DNA of 64,000 nt from Corynebacterium jeikeium (GTDB taxonomy: Bacteria; Actinomycetota; Actinomycetes; Mycobacteriales; Mycobacteriaceae): positions 1-64,000 of the forward strand of contig NZ_JFCH01000050.1 in the NCBI RefSeq assembly GCF_000738175.1. Direction: 5' to 3'. Positions 36,673 to 45,812 of this stretch are shown here, piece by piece. Positions within the stretch are counted from its first letter, which is position 1. Every line of letters starts with the position of its first letter. Both the position numbers and the translations under genes were made by a program. The notes beneath the pieces were generated by a model. That model did not search any database. It saw only the letters and a list, made by a program, of their open reading frames with translations, and was not told the origin of the DNA.

Positions 36673-37473
36673 ATGAAGAACCTGTGGAAGAACGGCGCAA
36701 GCGCAGCTGCTGCGGCCGTCATCGTTGCGGCAGCCGTCGCATCTCCCGCATCCGCCATCACCAAGGAAGAGCACTACCCGGAGACCCCGAAGCTCAACCC
36801 GACCCTGCCGATCGTCAACACCACCCACGGTAGCGACCACATCAAGGCCAACATCCTGAACCCGCACCCGGTATGCAACTCCGGTGAGGACTACCGCACC
36901 GTCGTCTACAAGGTCGACGACAAGTTCACCCCGGCTGGCACCATCTCTGCCACCAACCAGTCGAAGAACACCATCCCGCTGACGCAGGAGCTGTCCAAGA
37001 CTCAGACCATCTCCATCAGCATCAAGGGCGATCGCACGGAGACCACCAGCGTCAACCTGGGCGGCGAAGGCTCTGCCAAGGATGCCAAGGGCAGCGTTGG
37101 CATCGCCTACGAGCTGGCAAAGACCATCGGCGCGGAGGCCTCCTACTCCCTGAGCTGGAATGTTGGCCAGACCGTCGGCCCGTACGACGTCCCGGCCGGC
37201 CACACCGGCGAGGCCACCTACGGCTTCCGCACCATCAACATGACCGGCACCCAGCAGTTCTGCAAGGCCAACGGCACCTGGTCCACCCCGACCCCGTGGT
37301 CCGCGCTGACCCCGATCAAGAACCAGGTCAACGTGAAGCTGTACGGCAACCCGGCTGATTCCGCTGTCCCGGCAAAGCCGGAGGACGCTGAGAAGCCGGC
37401 CGACAAGCCGGCTGACAAGCCCGCCGAGAAGCCGGCTGACGAAGCAAAGCCGGCTGAGAACGCCGAGGCATAA
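36673..37473 (+). CDS. Secreted protein with pore-former-like beta pattern, function unknown
   Basis: A 266-residue exported protein. A 28-residue signal peptide ends SPASA, then a roughly 205-residue domain with two Cys (HPVCNSG and QQFCKANGTW), probably bridged. Residues about 95-190 alternate polar and apolar residues and are rich in Ser/Thr/Gly (KTQTISISIKGDRTETTSV, then GSVGIAYEL, SYSLSWNVG), ending with YDVPAGHTGEATYGFR. That pattern recalls aerolysin/ETX-type beta-pore proteins; this is inference. A Lys-Pro-Ala-Asp repeat tail closes the protein, like cell-wall-spanning linkers. AGAGGAG precedes the ATG. Followed by a second secreted protein gene. Confidence 0.75.
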   Translation: MKNLWKNGASAAAAAVIVAAAVASPASAITKEEHYPETPKLNPTLPIVNTTHGSDHIKANILNPHPVCNSGEDYRTVVYKVDDKFTPAGTISATNQSKNTIPLTQELSKTQTISISIKGDRTETTSVNLGGEGSAKDAKGSVGIAYELAKTIGAEASYSLSWNVGQTVGPYDVPAGHTGEATYGFRTINMTGTQQFCKANGTWSTPTPWSALTPIKNQVNVKLYGNPADSAVPAKPEDAEKPADKPADKPAEKPADEAKPAENAEA

Positions 37474-37585
37474 ACCCCCTTTCTCGCAGAATATCCAGCA
37501 GGTTCGAAGGGGCTGAAGCACCTCTATCTAGCTTTCGCAGGCTATGTCCCCTTCACCCGCCCCTACCAAGTAAGGAACCCCTCAC

Positions 37586-38317
37586 ATGAAGAAGAACGCA
37601 GCTTCCCTGACCCTCGCTGCTGCCATTGGCGTGACCACCGCCTTCGCGGGCGCTGGCAACGCTTTCGCTGATGAAGTTGTTGACCCTGGCTTCAACCAGG
37701 ACGTTGCTGTCGCTGAGAACGCGGACGCCTCTGACGCTTCCGCTGACGAGGCTGACGAAGCTCCGGCTGCCGAGGACGAAAAGCCGTCCACTGACGAAGC
37801 CGAGAAGCCCGCTAAGGACGAGGCTGAGAAGTCCGGCGAGAAGTACGACCTGAAACCGGAGATCCGCGTCGCTGCTGGCAAGTCCGCTGGCTTCGCAGGC
37901 CTGGTCTCCATCTCTGCCAAGAACGTTGGCTCCGAGATCTACTACCAGGACTTCCCGGCCACCACTTTCCGCATTGACGTGCACACTGAGAAGGGGCCGA
38001 AGGGTGTTGACCGCCTGATCACCCCGGGCTGGTTTAACGGTGCATACACCCGTGACCTGGGCTTCGACAAGGAAAAGTCCGTCCGCAGCTTCGAGGTCAC
38101 CCTCTCCAACCCGGTCAACCCGGGCGAGTCTAAGCTGCTGGCGAACCTGAACTTCGGCGATGGCAAGACCAAGCTGGGGCGCCTGGAGAACTACATCACC
38201 GTAACCCAGACCGGTCGCCTGGAGGAGGACAAGTCCACCTCTAACGACCAGAACGTCGACTCCCGTGAGGTCACCACCACCGACGTTATGCACAAGCCGA
38301 CCAAGGGCCTGTTCTAG
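37586..38317 (+). CDS. Secreted acidic protein, partner of the preceding gene
   Basis: A 243-residue exported protein. The signal peptide is also 28 residues (ending NAFA). Residues 29-85 are a low-complexity Asp/Glu/Ala/Lys/Pro linker, here N-terminal, mirroring the C-terminal tail of the upstream protein. The remaining 155 residues form a Cys-free, beta-rich domain (AGFAGLVSISAKNVGSEIYY, TTFRIDVHTEKG, SFEVTLSNPVNPGESKLL). It lies 112 bases after the first gene, and a strong terminator follows. No family is recognised. The pair may form one envelope-associated or secreted complex. Confidence 0.72.
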   Translation: MKKNAASLTLAAAIGVTTAFAGAGNAFADEVVDPGFNQDVAVAENADASDASADEADEAPAAEDEKPSTDEAEKPAKDEAEKSGEKYDLKPEIRVAAGKSAGFAGLVSISAKNVGSEIYYQDFPATTFRIDVHTEKGPKGVDRLITPGWFNGAYTRDLGFDKEKSVRSFEVTLSNPVNPGESKLLANLNFGDGKTKLGRLENYITVTQTGRLEEDKSTSNDQNVDSREVTTTDVMHKPTKGLF

Positions 38318-38369
38318 TCTGATCGCTGAACGGATCCCTGCTCTGAACGGCTAACTCCGTTTAAACGCA

Positions 38370-38401
38370 CTAAGGCTCCCCGCATCAGCGGGGAGCCTTA
38401 G
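38370..38401 (+). terminator. Strong terminator of the secreted-protein operon
   Basis: A perfect 14-base stem (CTAAGGCTCCCCGC and its complement) with an ATCA loop, followed by TTTCGTT. Confidence 0.9.
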
Positions 38402-38435
38402 TTTCGTTATCTAGAATTCGCTCGGCCAAAGACAA

Positions 38436-38590
38436 AATGTCGGAAATGTTGCATTTCTTTTTTATCGACGCCACCTGTTCCGCCTCCAAATCCTCCTGAC
38501 CAGCCCTTATATGTAGGTGGAAATAGTTTGCAAGAACGTTTTGCAAGTTTTCCGACATTTGCCTTACGGAAGTGCAACGTTTCCGACATT
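38436..38590. repeat. Long inverted repeat with 22-base arms (IR1)
   Basis: The left arm 38436-38457 and right arm 38569-38590 are complementary at 20 of 22 positions, and both mismatches become G-U pairs in plus-strand RNA. A third copy of the arm motif (AATGTCGGAAANNTTGC) lies inside at 38543-38562 on the minus strand. The 111-base loop region is AT-rich and has no recognised gene. Confidence 0.85.
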
Positions 38591-38594
38591 CTAG

Positions 38595-38661
38595 GGCCGG
38601 ACGAGCCGGGGCCGGGGCAGGCCGGACGAGCCGGGGCAGGGGCGGGCCGGACGAGCCGGGG
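38595..38661. repeat. Three tandem 25-base GC-rich repeats
   Basis: GGCCGGACGAGCCGGGG occurs at 38595-38611, 38620-38636 and 38645-38661, an exact 25-base period with variable 8-base spacers. It lies between IR1 and the 82-residue membrane protein gene. Confidence 0.9.
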
Positions 38662-38677
38662 ATAGAGGCAGTCTGGC

Positions 38678-38926
38678 CTAACCGAGGCCGGGGTTCAGGC
38701 GAACCCAAATCCCGTACAGCAGAACGGCTGGAAGAACTATGGGAGAAGCTAGAAAGACGGGTGCCATCCTCAGGGAGCCTGTAATGGGGTTGTACGGTTC
38801 GGGATTGGCAGCCTGCGCCACCTGCGCAGTCTGCGGCGTGGTTGCCTCCGCCTGGGCCGGCGCAGCTACGCCTGCGGAGATCGATGCCGCTGCGATGCCT
38901 ACTGCCAGGGGCTTGCGAATCTTCAT
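38678..38926 (-). CDS. Small exported/membrane protein of 82 residues
   Basis: A signal peptide ends near PAQA (residue 26). A short Thr/Ala/Gln-rich stretch and a C-terminal hydrophobic segment (PVFLASPIVLPAVLLYGIWV) follow, ending RLNPGLG. AAAGGAAC precedes the ATG (38924-38926) by 6 bases. No family is known. It lies between two long inverted repeats and opposite to the secreted pair. Its single membrane span and small size would suit a membrane anchor or small channel subunit, but this is speculation. Confidence 0.65.
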   Translation of the reverse strand: MKIRKPLAVGIAAASISAGVAAPAQAEATTPQTAQVAQAANPEPYNPITGSLRMAPVFLASPIVLPAVLLYGIWVRLNPGLG

Positions 38927-39304
38927 GGGGAGTGTTCCTTTCTGGAGAATTCGTGCAGTCAAAAACCAGCTATGGGGGAAGCGGGTTTCGTAAGTGAAAT
39001 CGATCACCGGGCCCCAGCGTTAGCCTTCGGGGCGGATTTAGGCGCGATTGGCGCTGGATCGACGCTGCGACTGACAGCTTTCGGTGAAAGTTCGGGCGCA
39101 AATGTCGTTAGAACGGGAATACGTCGGGCGGTTTTTAAATCGTAGGGCGCGCGAAACTCTCTGACCAGGCATTATGCATAGATGAAAATGTGTTTAAATA
39201 ACGTATTCTCGTTCTAGCGACATTTGCTCAGAAACCGGCGCCCGCTCGCCTCGACAGCAGCTAGCCTCGGCGCCCTCCCCAGCGTTAGCTTTCGGCGTGA
39301 ACCG
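38927..39304. other. 378-base intergenic region holding IR2
   Basis: Apart from the inverted repeat at 39098-39227 and a likely promoter for the 82-residue protein gene, nothing was recognised. TTAGCCTTCGG near 39020 and TTAGCTTTCGG near 39285 repeat loosely. The pgi stop codon lies at 39305. Confidence 0.5.
39098..39227. repeat. Long inverted repeat with 27-base arms (IR2)
   Basis: The left arm 39098-39124 and right arm 39201-39227 are complementary at 25 of 27 positions. Both arms begin, reading inward, GCAAATGTCG and continue TAGAACG. The 76-base spacer contains TTTTTAAAT and TGTTTAAATA and a short GCATTATGC palindrome. The GCAAATGTCG core is shared with the internal copy in IR1. Confidence 0.88.
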
Positions 39305-41008
39305 CTAGCCCCGGTGCTGGCGGTAGTAGGCGATGAGGTCGTCGGTGGAGGAGTCACCGGCGTCACTACGCTCAGCGCCAGTAACCGCAGGCAACAGCGC
39401 GTTTGCCTGCTTCTTGCCGAGCTCCACACCCCACTGGTCAAAGCTGTTGATGCCCCAGATCACGCCTTGAACGAAGACAATGTGCTCGTACAGTGCGATC
39501 AGCGCACCTAGCGTCTTCGGGGTCAGCTTGTTGGCCAGGATGGTGGTGGTCGGGCGGTTACCGGGCATCACCTTGTGCTGGATCAGCTCGGGGGCCACAC
39601 CCTCCTCCTTCAACTCTTCGGCGTTCTTGCCGAAGGCCAGCACGCGGGTCTGGGCGAAGAAGTTGGACATCAACATGTCGTGCATGCTGGTGGTTCCATC
39701 GGTGGCAACGGCATCGTCATGCGGGTTGACGAAGCCAATGAAGTCAGCCGGCACCAGGTGCGTGCCCTGGTGCAGCAGCTGGAAGAAGGCGTGCTGACCG
39801 TTGGTGCCGGGCTCGCCCCAGTAGATCTCGCCGGATGGAACCTCCACCGGGCTGCCGTCCAGCTGCACGGACTTTCCGTTGGATTCCATCGTCAGCTGCT
39901 GCAGGTAGGCGGGGAAGCGCGCCATGTCCTCGGAATACGGCAGCACCGCGTGCGACTGCGCACCCAGGAAGTCGGTATACCACACGCCCAGCATGCCCAT
40001 CAGCACCGGAATGTTCATTTCCAGCGGCTCGGTGCGGAAGTGGTCGTCTACCTCGTGGAAGCCTTCCAGGAAGCGCATGAAGTCCTGCGGTCCAATGGCG
40101 GCCATCAGCGACAGGCCAATGGCGGAGTCTACAGAGTAGCGGCCGCCTACCCAGTCCCAGAACTCGAACATGTTCTTCGTGTCGATGCCGAATTCCTGCA
40201 CCTTCTCTGCGGCGGTGGAGACGGCCACGAAGTGCTTGGCGGTGATGTCGCGGATGGCGTCCTCCCCCTCGACGTCCACGCCCTCATCGGCGAGGTTGCG
40301 CAGCAGCCAGCGGCGCGCGGCGTGGGCGTTGGCTAGAGTCTCCGAGGTGGTGAAGGTCTTGGAGGCGATGACGAAAAGGGTGGATTCGGGATCCAGCCCG
40401 TCGAGGGTGCCGGCCACGTCCGCCGGGTCGATGTTGGAGATGAAGTGCGGCGTAATGCCGGCCGTCATGTAGGGGCGCAGCGCCTGTGCGGCCATTGCCG
40501 GCCCCAGGTCGGAGCCGCCAATGCCGATGTTTACTACGTGCTTGATGGTGTGCCCGGTCACGCCCTGCCAGGAGCCGGAGCGGAGCGCCTTGGCGAAGTC
40601 GCGCATGCGGCCCAGCACTGCGTGCACGTCGGCGGCCACGTCCTGCGTCTCGTCGGCTCCGACTGGGATGCTGAACTCCCGGTCGACCGGAATACGCAGC
40701 GCGGTGTGCAGGACGGCACGGTCCTCGGTGGTGTTGATGTGCTCGCCGTCGAACATGGCGCTGCGGTAGTCCTCCAGGCCACGGGCGCGCGCCAGGTCCA
40801 GCAGCAGGCGCAGTCCGCGCTCGTCGATGAGGTTTTTCGACAGGTCTACGTGCAGCGGGCCTATGTTGTAGGTCATGTCGCTGGAACGTCCCGGCTGTTC
40901 GGTGAAGAGCTCTCGCAGTTGGGTGCCGCGCGTTGCGTCGGCATATTCGGTGAGCTTCTTCCATTCCCGTGTCTTATGTGCGGCTTCGCGTTGTTGTGGC
41001 ATAGGCAC
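39305..41008 (-). CDS. pgi: Glucose-6-phosphate isomerase
   Basis: A 567-residue phosphoglucose isomerase of glycolysis. Signature segments are [13 protein letters not shown], the [13 protein letters not shown] phosphate loop, [13 protein letters not shown] and the catalytic [19 protein letters not shown] (Glu and His). The C-terminal Lys lies in [16 protein letters not shown] start at 41006-41008 with AAAGGAG 7 bases upstream; the ATG two codons later is less well spaced. Divergent from the semialdehyde dehydrogenase gene with 109 bases between them. Confidence 0.96.
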   Translation of the reverse strand: MPMPQQREAAHKTREWKKLTEYADATRGTQLRELFTEQPGRSSDMTYNIGPLHVDLSKNLIDERGLRLLLDLARARGLEDYRSAMFDGEHINTTEDRAVLHTALRIPVDREFSIPVGADETQDVAADVHAVLGRMRDFAKALRSGSWQGVTGHTIKHVVNIGIGGSDLGPAMAAQALRPYMTAGITPHFISNIDPADVAGTLDGLDPESTLFVIASKTFTTSETLANAHAARRWLLRNLADEGVDVEGEDAIRDITAKHFVAVSTAAEKVQEFGIDTKNMFEFWDWVGGRYSVDSAIGLSLMAAIGPQDFMRFLEGFHEVDDHFRTEPLEMNIPVLMGMLGVWYTDFLGAQSHAVLPYSEDMARFPAYLQQLTMESNGKSVQLDGSPVEVPSGEIYWGEPGTNGQHAFFQLLHQGTHLVPADFIGFVNPHDDAVATDGTTSMHDMLMSNFFAQTRVLAFGKNAEELKEEGVAPELIQHKVMPGNRPTTTILANKLTPKTLGALIALYEHIVFVQGVIWGINSFDQWGVELGKKQANALLPAVTGAERSDAGDSSTDDLIAYYRQHRG

Positions 41009-41117
41009 AGCTGGGCTCCTTTCGTCGCTGTAATTATCACTTTCCACGGTAGTGGAAAAGGTGCAGGCTCGTGGCGGTCTGCAAGCCTGCTTCCGAAAGA
41101 CGCGTATATGTGGGTGT

Positions 41118-42641
41118 ATGACTTCACTCAACATTCCTTCTGAATTCAGCACTACTCTTCAGGCCGCGGGGCTTTCCTTCGAGGTGCCCACGGGGTTGTT
41201 CTTAGGTGGGGCCTGGCGCGCCGGGTCTGCCGGTGAAACTATTTCGGTTATTGACGCCGCCACGGGGAAGCCCTTCGCGGATGTCGCCGCGGCGACAGAG
41301 GATGATGCGCGGGAGGCCATGGATAAGGCCGTGGAGGTTCAGGCGGACTGGGCCGAATCCACCCCGCGGGAGCGTTCCGAGCTTCTGCGTCGGCTGTTCG
41401 ACCTGGTGCACGAGCACGCGGATCAGCTGGCGGCTCTGCAGTCCCTGGAGCTGGGGCGCGCGCTGCCGGATTCCAAGGGTGAGGTGACCTACGCCGCCGA
41501 GTATCTGCGCTGGTTCAGCGAGCGGGCAGCGGCTATCGCTGGCGAGTATCGCGTGGCTCCGGCGGGTACTGGGCGCATCGTGACCACGCACCGTCCGGTG
41601 GGGCCGGTGCTGGCGATCACGCCGTGGAATTTCCCGCTGGCGATGGTGACCCGCAAGCTGGCGCCAGCGCTGGCGGCGGGCTGCACCGTGATTGCCAAGC
41701 CGGCGCAGCTGACCCCGCTGACGATGCTTTACTTCGCGGAGCTGGGGCGCATCGCGGGCATTCCAGATGGTGTGTTCCAGGTGCTGCCGACGTCTTCGGC
41801 ACGCCGCGTGTCGGCCCTGTTGGACGATGATCGTCTGCGCAAGCTGACTTTCACCGGTTCCACGGAGGTCGGGCAGGCGCTGGCTGCCACTGCGGCGCAG
41901 AAGACGATCCGCACTTCGCTGGAGCTCGGCGGTAACGCGCCTTTCGTTGTGTTGGAGCACGCTGACGTGGACAAGGCCGTGGAGCAGGCCATTGCGGCGA
42001 AGATGCGTGGAGCAGGCCAGGTATGTGTGGCCGCGAACCGCTTCATTGTTCACGAGTCACTGGCCGAGGAGTTCGAGGCTGGGCTGGTGCAGAAGATGAG
42101 CGAGTTCGTGATGGGGCCGGGCACCGACCCGAAGACGACCATGGGGCCGCTGGTTAGCCAGGAGCAGCGCGATGGAGTGCGCGACATGGTGGCCAAGGCC
42201 GTCGAGGAGGGTGCGCACGTCGCCCTCGGCGGTAACGAGGCCTTGGAGAAGCTGGGGGAGACGCACCCCGACCTGGATCCGAATGGTTTTTGGTATCCCG
42301 CCACGGTGCTTGCGGGCGTGACGCCACAGTTTGAGATCGCTAACCAGGAGATCTTCGGCCCCGTTGCGGCCGTGCAGCGCGTCTCCAGCGATGAGGAAGC
42401 CCTGAAGGTCGCCAACGACACCATCTTCGGCCTGGCTGGCTATGTGATAGGCGAGGATATGAAGAAGACTCTGCGTTTCGCCGAGCGCATGGAGGCCGGC
42501 ATGGTCGGCGTGAACCGTGGCGCGCTATCGGATGCATCGGCTCCGTTCGGCGGCGTGAAGCAGTCCGGCCTGGGCCGCGAAGGTGGCTTCGAGGGAATCG
42601 AGGAGTACCTCGACACCGTATACCTGGCGCTCGACGTCTAG
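41118..42641 (+). CDS. gabD: NAD(P)-dependent succinate-semialdehyde dehydrogenase
   Basis: A 507-residue aldehyde dehydrogenase. The cofactor site is [21 protein letters not shown] and FTGSTEVGQ, the general base Glu is in LELGGNAPF, and the nucleophile Cys in [12 protein letters not shown]. Length and motifs fit GabD, oxidising succinate semialdehyde to succinate, though other semialdehydes are possible. The start ATG follows GTATAT by 8 bases without a Shine-Dalgarno sequence. The symbol is a family-level assignment. Confidence 0.88.
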   Translation: MTSLNIPSEFSTTLQAAGLSFEVPTGLFLGGAWRAGSAGETISVIDAATGKPFADVAAATEDDAREAMDKAVEVQADWAESTPRERSELLRRLFDLVHEHADQLAALQSLELGRALPDSKGEVTYAAEYLRWFSERAAAIAGEYRVAPAGTGRIVTTHRPVGPVLAITPWNFPLAMVTRKLAPALAAGCTVIAKPAQLTPLTMLYFAELGRIAGIPDGVFQVLPTSSARRVSALLDDDRLRKLTFTGSTEVGQALAATAAQKTIRTSLELGGNAPFVVLEHADVDKAVEQAIAAKMRGAGQVCVAANRFIVHESLAEEFEAGLVQKMSEFVMGPGTDPKTTMGPLVSQEQRDGVRDMVAKAVEEGAHVALGGNEALEKLGETHPDLDPNGFWYPATVLAGVTPQFEIANQEIFGPVAAVQRVSSDEEALKVANDTIFGLAGYVIGEDMKKTLRFAERMEAGMVGVNRGALSDASAPFGGVKQSGLGREGGFEGIEEYLDTVYLALDV

Positions 42642-42727
42642 GTTCCGGCTAGGGTCAGGCTCGGTTAGCGCTAGGTCAGTGTGCTGAAGCTGCGGCGCGG
42701 GCAGCAGTTCGGTGCTAGGCCGGCGTG

Positions 42728-43594
42728 CTAGTCGAGGGCGCGGAGCGTGGCCTCGTGCAGCAGGCCGTTGGTGGCGACGGCAGATCCGCCGTGCGGGCCG
42801 TCCTGGCCGTCCAGGGAGGTGAAGCGCCCGCCGGCCTCAGTGATGATCGGCGCCAGCGCCGCCAGATCCCAGAGGCTTACTTCTGGCTCGGCGGCGATGT
42901 CCACCGCGCCCTCGGCGACCAGCATGTAGGACCAGAAGTCGCCGTATCCGCGCAGGCGCCACGCGGAATCCGTCAGGTTGATCAGCTGCTCGCGCTTGCC
43001 GCAGTCCGCCCAGCCGGATAGGGAGGAAATCGCAATCGAGGAGTCCGCGACCTGCGCGACCTTCGACACCTCCAGGCGGCGGGCACCCACCGACGGCACC
43101 CCGCCGTCGGCGTTGCCTGTGTCACCGCCGCTTCCGGAGGCGGCGGTGGCGACGCTCGCCGGGGTGTTAAACAGTCGCCATGCGCCGGATCCCTCGGCGG
43201 CCCACCAGCGGCGCCCCAGCGCGGGCGCGGAGACAACCCCCACTACGGGCTTGCCGTCCACGAGCAGGCTGATCAGCGTGGCCCACACGGGGACCCCACG
43301 CACGAAGTTCTTGGTGCCGTCGATGGGGTCGATGACCCACTGTCGCCCGGTGAAGGTGACGTCGCCGCCGAATTCCTCGCCCAGCAGTGCGTCCTCCGGG
43401 TGGTGTGCGGCGATGAGTTCCCGCAGTTCCTTCTCCACGGCGGTGTCCGCGTCGCTCACCGGCGTGAGGTCGGGTTTCGATTCAACGCTTAGGTCATTTG
43501 CCTCGAACCGCGCCATGGTGATCGCGTCAGCCGCATCAGCCAGCGACAGCGCCAGAGTCAGGTCATCTGCATAGGGGGAAACCGAGTCCGTCAT
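42728..43594 (-). CDS. hisN: Histidinol-phosphate phosphatase, IMPase family
   Basis: A 288-residue inositol-monophosphatase-fold enzyme. The metal site is LGEEFGG and [15 protein letters not shown], and the second Asp is in [19 protein letters not shown]. In C. glutamicum the homologue in this position next to the second IMPase and prfB is the histidinol phosphatase HisN, the eighth step of histidine synthesis. Start ATG 43592-43594, because TATCAT ends 7 bases upstream (leaderless). Two other ATGs lie just upstream. A Ser/Gly-rich insert occurs near residue 160. Confidence 0.87.
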   Translation of the reverse strand: MTDSVSPYADDLTLALSLADAADAITMARFEANDLSVESKPDLTPVSDADTAVEKELRELIAAHHPEDALLGEEFGGDVTFTGRQWVIDPIDGTKNFVRGVPVWATLISLLVDGKPVVGVVSAPALGRRWWAAEGSGAWRLFNTPASVATAASGSGGDTGNADGGVPSVGARRLEVSKVAQVADSSIAISSLSGWADCGKREQLINLTDSAWRLRGYGDFWSYMLVAEGAVDIAAEPEVSLWDLAALAPIITEAGGRFTSLDGQDGPHGGSAVATNGLLHEATLRALD

Positions 43595-43689
43595 GACACA
43601 CATGATAACCCCGTGGCGCACGTAAAGCTACGGGAAGAATGTGGCTAGTGTGACTAGTGGGGCAAGGGGCGGGAGGTGCGGCCTTCTCG

Positions 43690-44550
43690 CTAGGCTTCAC
43701 GCAGCGCCTTCACGGCCTGCTCTACCGCGTCGGGCGCCCCGGCAATGAACCAGGTGGTGCCGTCTTTTTCTTCCTTCTTAGCGACGCCCCCAGCGCCCTC
43801 CACCAAAGCACGCCCAGGCAGCCAGTCCCAGCTGGCCACGCTGTGCTGCATCCAGCAGCCGAGCTCGCCACCGGCCACGCAGGCTAGATCGATGGACGCA
43901 GACCCCAGCATGCGCAACGTGGCAAACTGCGTGCTTACGGCCTTCCAGCTGGTCAACCGGGTGGCGTCCGCGATGTCAGTGGGATGCAGGTAGCCGCCCA
44001 GGCAGGTCAGTTCCGCGGTGGTGTTCGGCAGGCTGATCTCGGCGGCGTCACGAGTAGTAGGAATATCCGGGCCACCAAACCACGTGTAGCCCATCGCCGG
44101 GCGATGAACGGCACCGAACAACAGGGCGTCCGGATCATCGGGGGAACCCTCGACCAGAGCCAGGGCCGAGCACCAATAATCCGAACCAGTAGTGAAGTTG
44201 TACGTGCCATCAACCGGGTCGATCACCCAGGTGCGACCGGACTTCGACTCCACGGCGGTGCCCTCCTCGCCCAACAGTCCATCCTCGGGGCGGATGGCGC
44301 GCAATGCGTCGGCGATGAACTTCTCGGCTGCGCGATCCGCAGCGGTCACGACATCGCTGACGGACGTCTTCTGCTCCGTATCCAGACCCGTCTGGCGCAT
44401 ACGCCATGCAAGTCGGCCCGCGTTATAGACCAATGCCTGAGCTAGGTGGTGGTCGGAATCGTCGACATGCGCCACGATGAACGTCTTGATGATCGCGTTC
44501 AGCATGTCCTCTGGGATCGGGGAAGAAGAATCAGAACCGTTAGTAGCCAT
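43690..44550 (-). CDS. Inositol monophosphatase family protein
   Basis: A 286-residue paralogue of HisN with [22 protein letters not shown] and a C-terminal [16 protein letters not shown]. The substrate is unknown; candidates are inositol phosphate, fructose bisphosphate or another sugar phosphate. It precedes hisN on the same strand, 95 bases away. Start ATG 44548-44550 with CACAAT 7 bases upstream, giving a leaderless start in a 39-base divergent region shared with prfB. Confidence 0.85.
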   Translation of the reverse strand: MATNGSDSSSPIPEDMLNAIIKTFIVAHVDDSDHHLAQALVYNAGRLAWRMRQTGLDTEQKTSVSDVVTAADRAAEKFIADALRAIRPEDGLLGEEGTAVESKSGRTWVIDPVDGTYNFTTGSDYWCSALALVEGSPDDPDALLFGAVHRPAMGYTWFGGPDIPTTRDAAEISLPNTTAELTCLGGYLHPTDIADATRLTSWKAVSTQFATLRMLGSASIDLACVAGGELGCWMQHSVASWDWLPGRALVEGAGGVAKKEEKDGTTWFIAGAPDAVEQAVKALREA

Positions 44551-44589
44551 ACATTCCATTGTGCATGCCGCCGGGTAGACTTGCGCATT
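44551..44589. promoter_or_regulatory. 39-base divergent leaderless promoter region, IMPase/prfB
   Basis: Minus-strand CACAAT (44558-44563) is 7 bases before one ATG; plus-strand TAGACT (44576-44581) is 8 bases before the prfB ATG. The -10 boxes are only 12 bases apart, so the -35 regions overlap the opposite transcription unit. Confidence 0.6.
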
Positions 44590-45723
44590 ATGCAACCGGA
44601 AGTTTCTGCAGACCTAAGCGACCTGGACGGCACCCTTACCACCATCGAGAAGGTGCTGGACCTCGACGAGCTGGGCGACCGCGCCCGCGAGCTGGAGGAA
44701 AAGTCCGCCGATCCCTCACTGTGGGACGACCCGGACCACGCGCAGCAGGTGACTTCCGAACTCTCCCGCGTACAGGCGAAGCTGAAGAAGGTCACGGGGC
44801 TGCGCCAACGCCTAGATGACCTGCCGGTGCTTTACGACATGGCTGAGGAGGAAGCCGGGGACGACCCGGATGCCGCCCAGGAAGCCGTGCAGTTGGCCGA
44901 CGCGGAGCGCGAGGAGCTGCGCCAGGAAATCGAATCGCTCGAGGTCACGACGATGCTGTCGGGGGAGTACGACGAGCGCGAAGCTGTGCTGAACATCCGC
45001 AGTGCCGCCGGTGGCGTGGATGCTGCCGACTGGGCAGAGATGCTGTTGCGCATGTACACCCGCTGGGCCGAGAAGGCCGGACACAAGGTGGAGGTCTACG
45101 ACATCTCCTACGCCGAGGAAGCCGGCATTAAGTCCGCGACCATCGTCATCCACGGCGAATACATGTACGGCACCCTCTCCGTGGAGCAGGGAACCCACCG
45201 CCTGGTGCGCATTTCCCCCTTCGACAACCAGGGGCGGCGCCAGACCTCGTTTGCCGAGGTGGAGGTGCTGCCAGTGGTGGAGAAGACCGACCACATCGAC
45301 ATTGACGAAAACGACGTGCGCGTGGACGTCTACCGCTCCTCTGGCCCCGGCGGGCAGTCGGTGAACACCACCGACTCGGCGGTACGCCTGACCCACGTGC
45401 CCACCGGCATTGTGGTGACGTGCCAGAACGAAAAATCGCAGATTCAGAACAAGGCATCCGCCATGCGGGTGCTGCAGGCGAAGCTGCTGGAGCGTAAGCG
45501 TCAAGAAGAGCAGGCCGAGATGGACGCGCTAAAGGGCGACGGCTCTAACTCCTGGGGTAACCAGATGCGCAACTACGTACTGCACCCGTACCAAATGGTG
45601 AAGGACCTGCGCACGAACGTCGAGGTCAACGACCCCAGCAAGGTGCTGGATGGTGACCTCGACGGCTTCCTGGAGGCCGGCATCCGCTGGCGCATGGCGC
45701 AGCAGCAGGAAGCGCAGGCCTAG
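44590..45723 (+). CDS. prfB: Peptide chain release factor 2
   Basis: A 377-residue RF2 that releases peptides at UGA and UAA. The stop-recognising SPF is in [16 protein letters not shown] and the GGQ that triggers hydrolysis in [20 protein letters not shown]. The reading frame is continuous, with no internal in-frame stop, so the autoregulatory +1 frameshift of E. coli prfB is absent, as in other actinobacteria. It starts with TAGACT 8 bases upstream and no ribosome site. Confidence 0.97.
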   Translation: MQPEVSADLSDLDGTLTTIEKVLDLDELGDRARELEEKSADPSLWDDPDHAQQVTSELSRVQAKLKKVTGLRQRLDDLPVLYDMAEEEAGDDPDAAQEAVQLADAEREELRQEIESLEVTTMLSGEYDEREAVLNIRSAAGGVDAADWAEMLLRMYTRWAEKAGHKVEVYDISYAEEAGIKSATIVIHGEYMYGTLSVEQGTHRLVRISPFDNQGRRQTSFAEVEVLPVVEKTDHIDIDENDVRVDVYRSSGPGGQSVNTTDSAVRLTHVPTGIVVTCQNEKSQIQNKASAMRVLQAKLLERKRQEEQAEMDALKGDGSNSWGNQMRNYVLHPYQMVKDLRTNVEVNDPSKVLDGDLDGFLEAGIRWRMAQQQEAQA

Positions 45724-45812
45724 CGCGCCGAGCTGTACGCGAGCGCGCCGGGCCGCGACCGGGCTGGCGGCCGAGCCAGGGCTACGCGCCCGGCCAGGCT
45801 CAGCGCTGCGAC

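Noticed and set aside
38385..38558. 57-residue minus-strand frame starting MSENLQNVLANYF
   Set aside because: It looks mildly protein-like, but its start lies inside the repeat motif, its end runs through the operon terminator, and there is only a weak ribosome site.
38595..38661. CRISPR array
   Set aside because: Only three GC-rich units with 8-base spacers and no cas genes; a simple tandem repeat.
44590..45723. Programmed +1 frameshift in prfB
   Set aside because: The frame is continuous from the ATG with no internal stop, so no frameshift is needed.
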